Shown here one piece after another: positions 5,726 to 6,043 of a DNA stretch of 6,043 bases. The notes beneath the pieces were generated by a model. It did not search any database, had not been told where the DNA came from, and was given only the letters and a program-made list of their open reading frames with translations. The stretch spans positions 1 to 6,043 of the forward strand of contig CALBLG010000163.1 in assembly GCA_937895975.1 (NCBI GenBank), read 5' to 3'. The number at the start of each line of letters is the position of its first letter. Position 1 is the first letter of the stretch. A program made the position numbers and the translations under genes. This DNA comes from an uncultured Slackia sp. Its GTDB lineage: Bacteria; Actinomycetota; Coriobacteriia; Coriobacteriales; Eggerthellaceae.

Positions 5726-5767
5726 AATTCGGGCCCATTTCACTGCAGTATTTCCAAAAATTCGGGC
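5726..5767. repeat. Direct repeat AATTCGGGC
   Basis: AATTCGGGC occurs at 5726-5734 and again at 5759-5767, a period of 33 bp, in otherwise featureless noncoding DNA. It may be a duplication remnant or a paired protein site. Two 9-bp copies so close are unlikely by chance but not impossible. Confidence 0.4.
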
Positions 5768-5796
5768 TTTAGGAATCAGGTAATCATGGTGCTGCA

Positions 5797-5831
5797 TGAG
5801 CATAATTCAAATTACATTAAAGTTATGCTCA
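5797..5831. promoter_or_regulatory. Inverted repeat TGAGCATAA / TTATGCTCA
   Basis: Perfect 9-bp arms (5797-5805 and 5823-5831) are separated by 17 AT-rich bases. The long AT-rich spacer and lack of a T-run argue against a terminator; the layout is that of a dimeric repressor operator. No intact gene starts just downstream on either strand, so what it would control is unclear. Confidence 0.35.
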
Positions 5832-5918
5832 CGAAATATTGAAGGCATAGAGGTCGTATCGGCGAAAGGATTCTTTCTGACTCGCTCGTACTAAGGCGCA
5901 CGTTGGATGAAAGACTGC

Positions 5919-5945
5919 GGGTCAAAGGGACAGTCCCTTTGACCC
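5919..5945. repeat. 27-bp near-perfect palindrome (REP-like)
   Basis: GGGTCAAAGGGA (5919-5930) and TCCCTTTGACCC (5934-5945) are perfect 12-bp arms around CAG; the C and G of that spacer also pair, leaving one central base. No T-run follows on either strand. Palindromes built on AAAGGGACAGTCCCTTT-type cores are, from memory, dispersed in intergenic regions of several bacterial groups including Coriobacteriia, so a repeat-family element is likelier than a gene-specific terminator. It lies about 30 bp beyond the stop of the possible gene at the window's right edge and could also shape that gene's 3' end. Confidence 0.65.
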
Positions 5946-5975
5946 AAGTTGGAAACAGCTGGCGGCGTGGCCGTA

Positions 5976-6041
5976 TCAGAATTTGGCAGGAATCGCTGCG
6001 ACGGGGTAGCGTACGAGGGGGAGAGACGCGTCGGCGCGCTC
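5976..6041 (-). CDS. Possible C-terminal end of a gene running in from the right edge (partial)
   Basis: Reading the minus strand from the edge, an open frame of 21 codons ends at a TGA (5978-5976) with the residues ERADASLPLVRYPVAAIPAKF. Third positions are mostly G or C, as in the kinase gene, and the palindrome at 5919-5945 lies just downstream as a 3' boundary would. It is too short to identify a family. Other frames here are also open, so this is a weak call. Confidence 0.3.
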   Translation of the reverse strand, partial: ERADASLPLVRYPVAAIPAKF

Positions 6042-6043
6042 TA

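Noticed and set aside
4792..5727. Minus-strand open frame of 311 codons read as a full-length LuxR regulator
   Set aside because: Only the last ~46 residues look like a protein family. The remainder is the antisense of the reductase remnant and of the terminator hairpin, and has no RBS-linked start.
5603..5842. Plus-strand open frame of 79 codons across the terminator
   Set aside because: It runs through the stem-loop and the 16-bp terminator stem and has no ribosome site or domain; it is noncoding DNA that happens to stay open.

Overview
The window looks like a chromosomal segment from a high-GC gut actinobacterium of the Coriobacteriia, most likely Eggerthellaceae (Eggerthella/Gordonibacter-like). 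The basis is family resemblance: the GC-rich third positions of the large kinase gene, a LuxR helix-turn-helix remnant, and a flavin/Fe-S 'old yellow enzyme' reductase remnant of the kind abundant there. No rRNA or species marker is present, so the genus is an inference.

Layout. Positions 1-170 are an AT-rich flank with no gene. Positions 171-1028 (minus) encode an intact MerR-family regulator of visibly lower GC than the kinase. Positions 1029-1420 are noncoding and carry two clusters of CTAG-containing inverted repeats and a tRNA-3'-end-like stretch. Positions 1421-4564 (minus) hold the main gene, a 1047-residue membrane-anchored hybrid sensor kinase with a canonical GGDEF domain fused upstream of a PAS-like region, HisKA, HATPase and a C-terminal receiver. 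Positions 4565-4791 are its upstream region, with another CTAG dyad, a short GACAGGGG tandem repeat and a hairpin.

Positions 4792-5532 are a deletion scar. The last ~46 codons of a LuxR-type regulator (minus) abut, at a short shared GC-rich sequence, the interior of a reductase gene (plus) that has lost its start, an internal block and its C-terminus. This fits decay of a divergently transcribed regulator-reductase pair. Positions 5533-5975 are noncoding: a further CTAG-like dyad, a nested stem-loop, a strong intrinsic terminator, an operator-like inverted repeat and an almost perfect 27-bp palindrome. The last ~66 bases may be the 3' end of a minus-strand gene.

How it works together. The two intact genes are both regulatory: a one-component transcription factor and a phosphorelay kinase that may also make cyclic di-GMP. 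Neither has an obvious target or partner inside the window (no HPt, no phosphodiesterase, no efflux gene). The most unusual non-coding signal is a degenerate motif, roughly CTAGYTWRATA, that recurs in paired orientation in all three larger intergenic regions and may be the binding site of an undescribed regulator.
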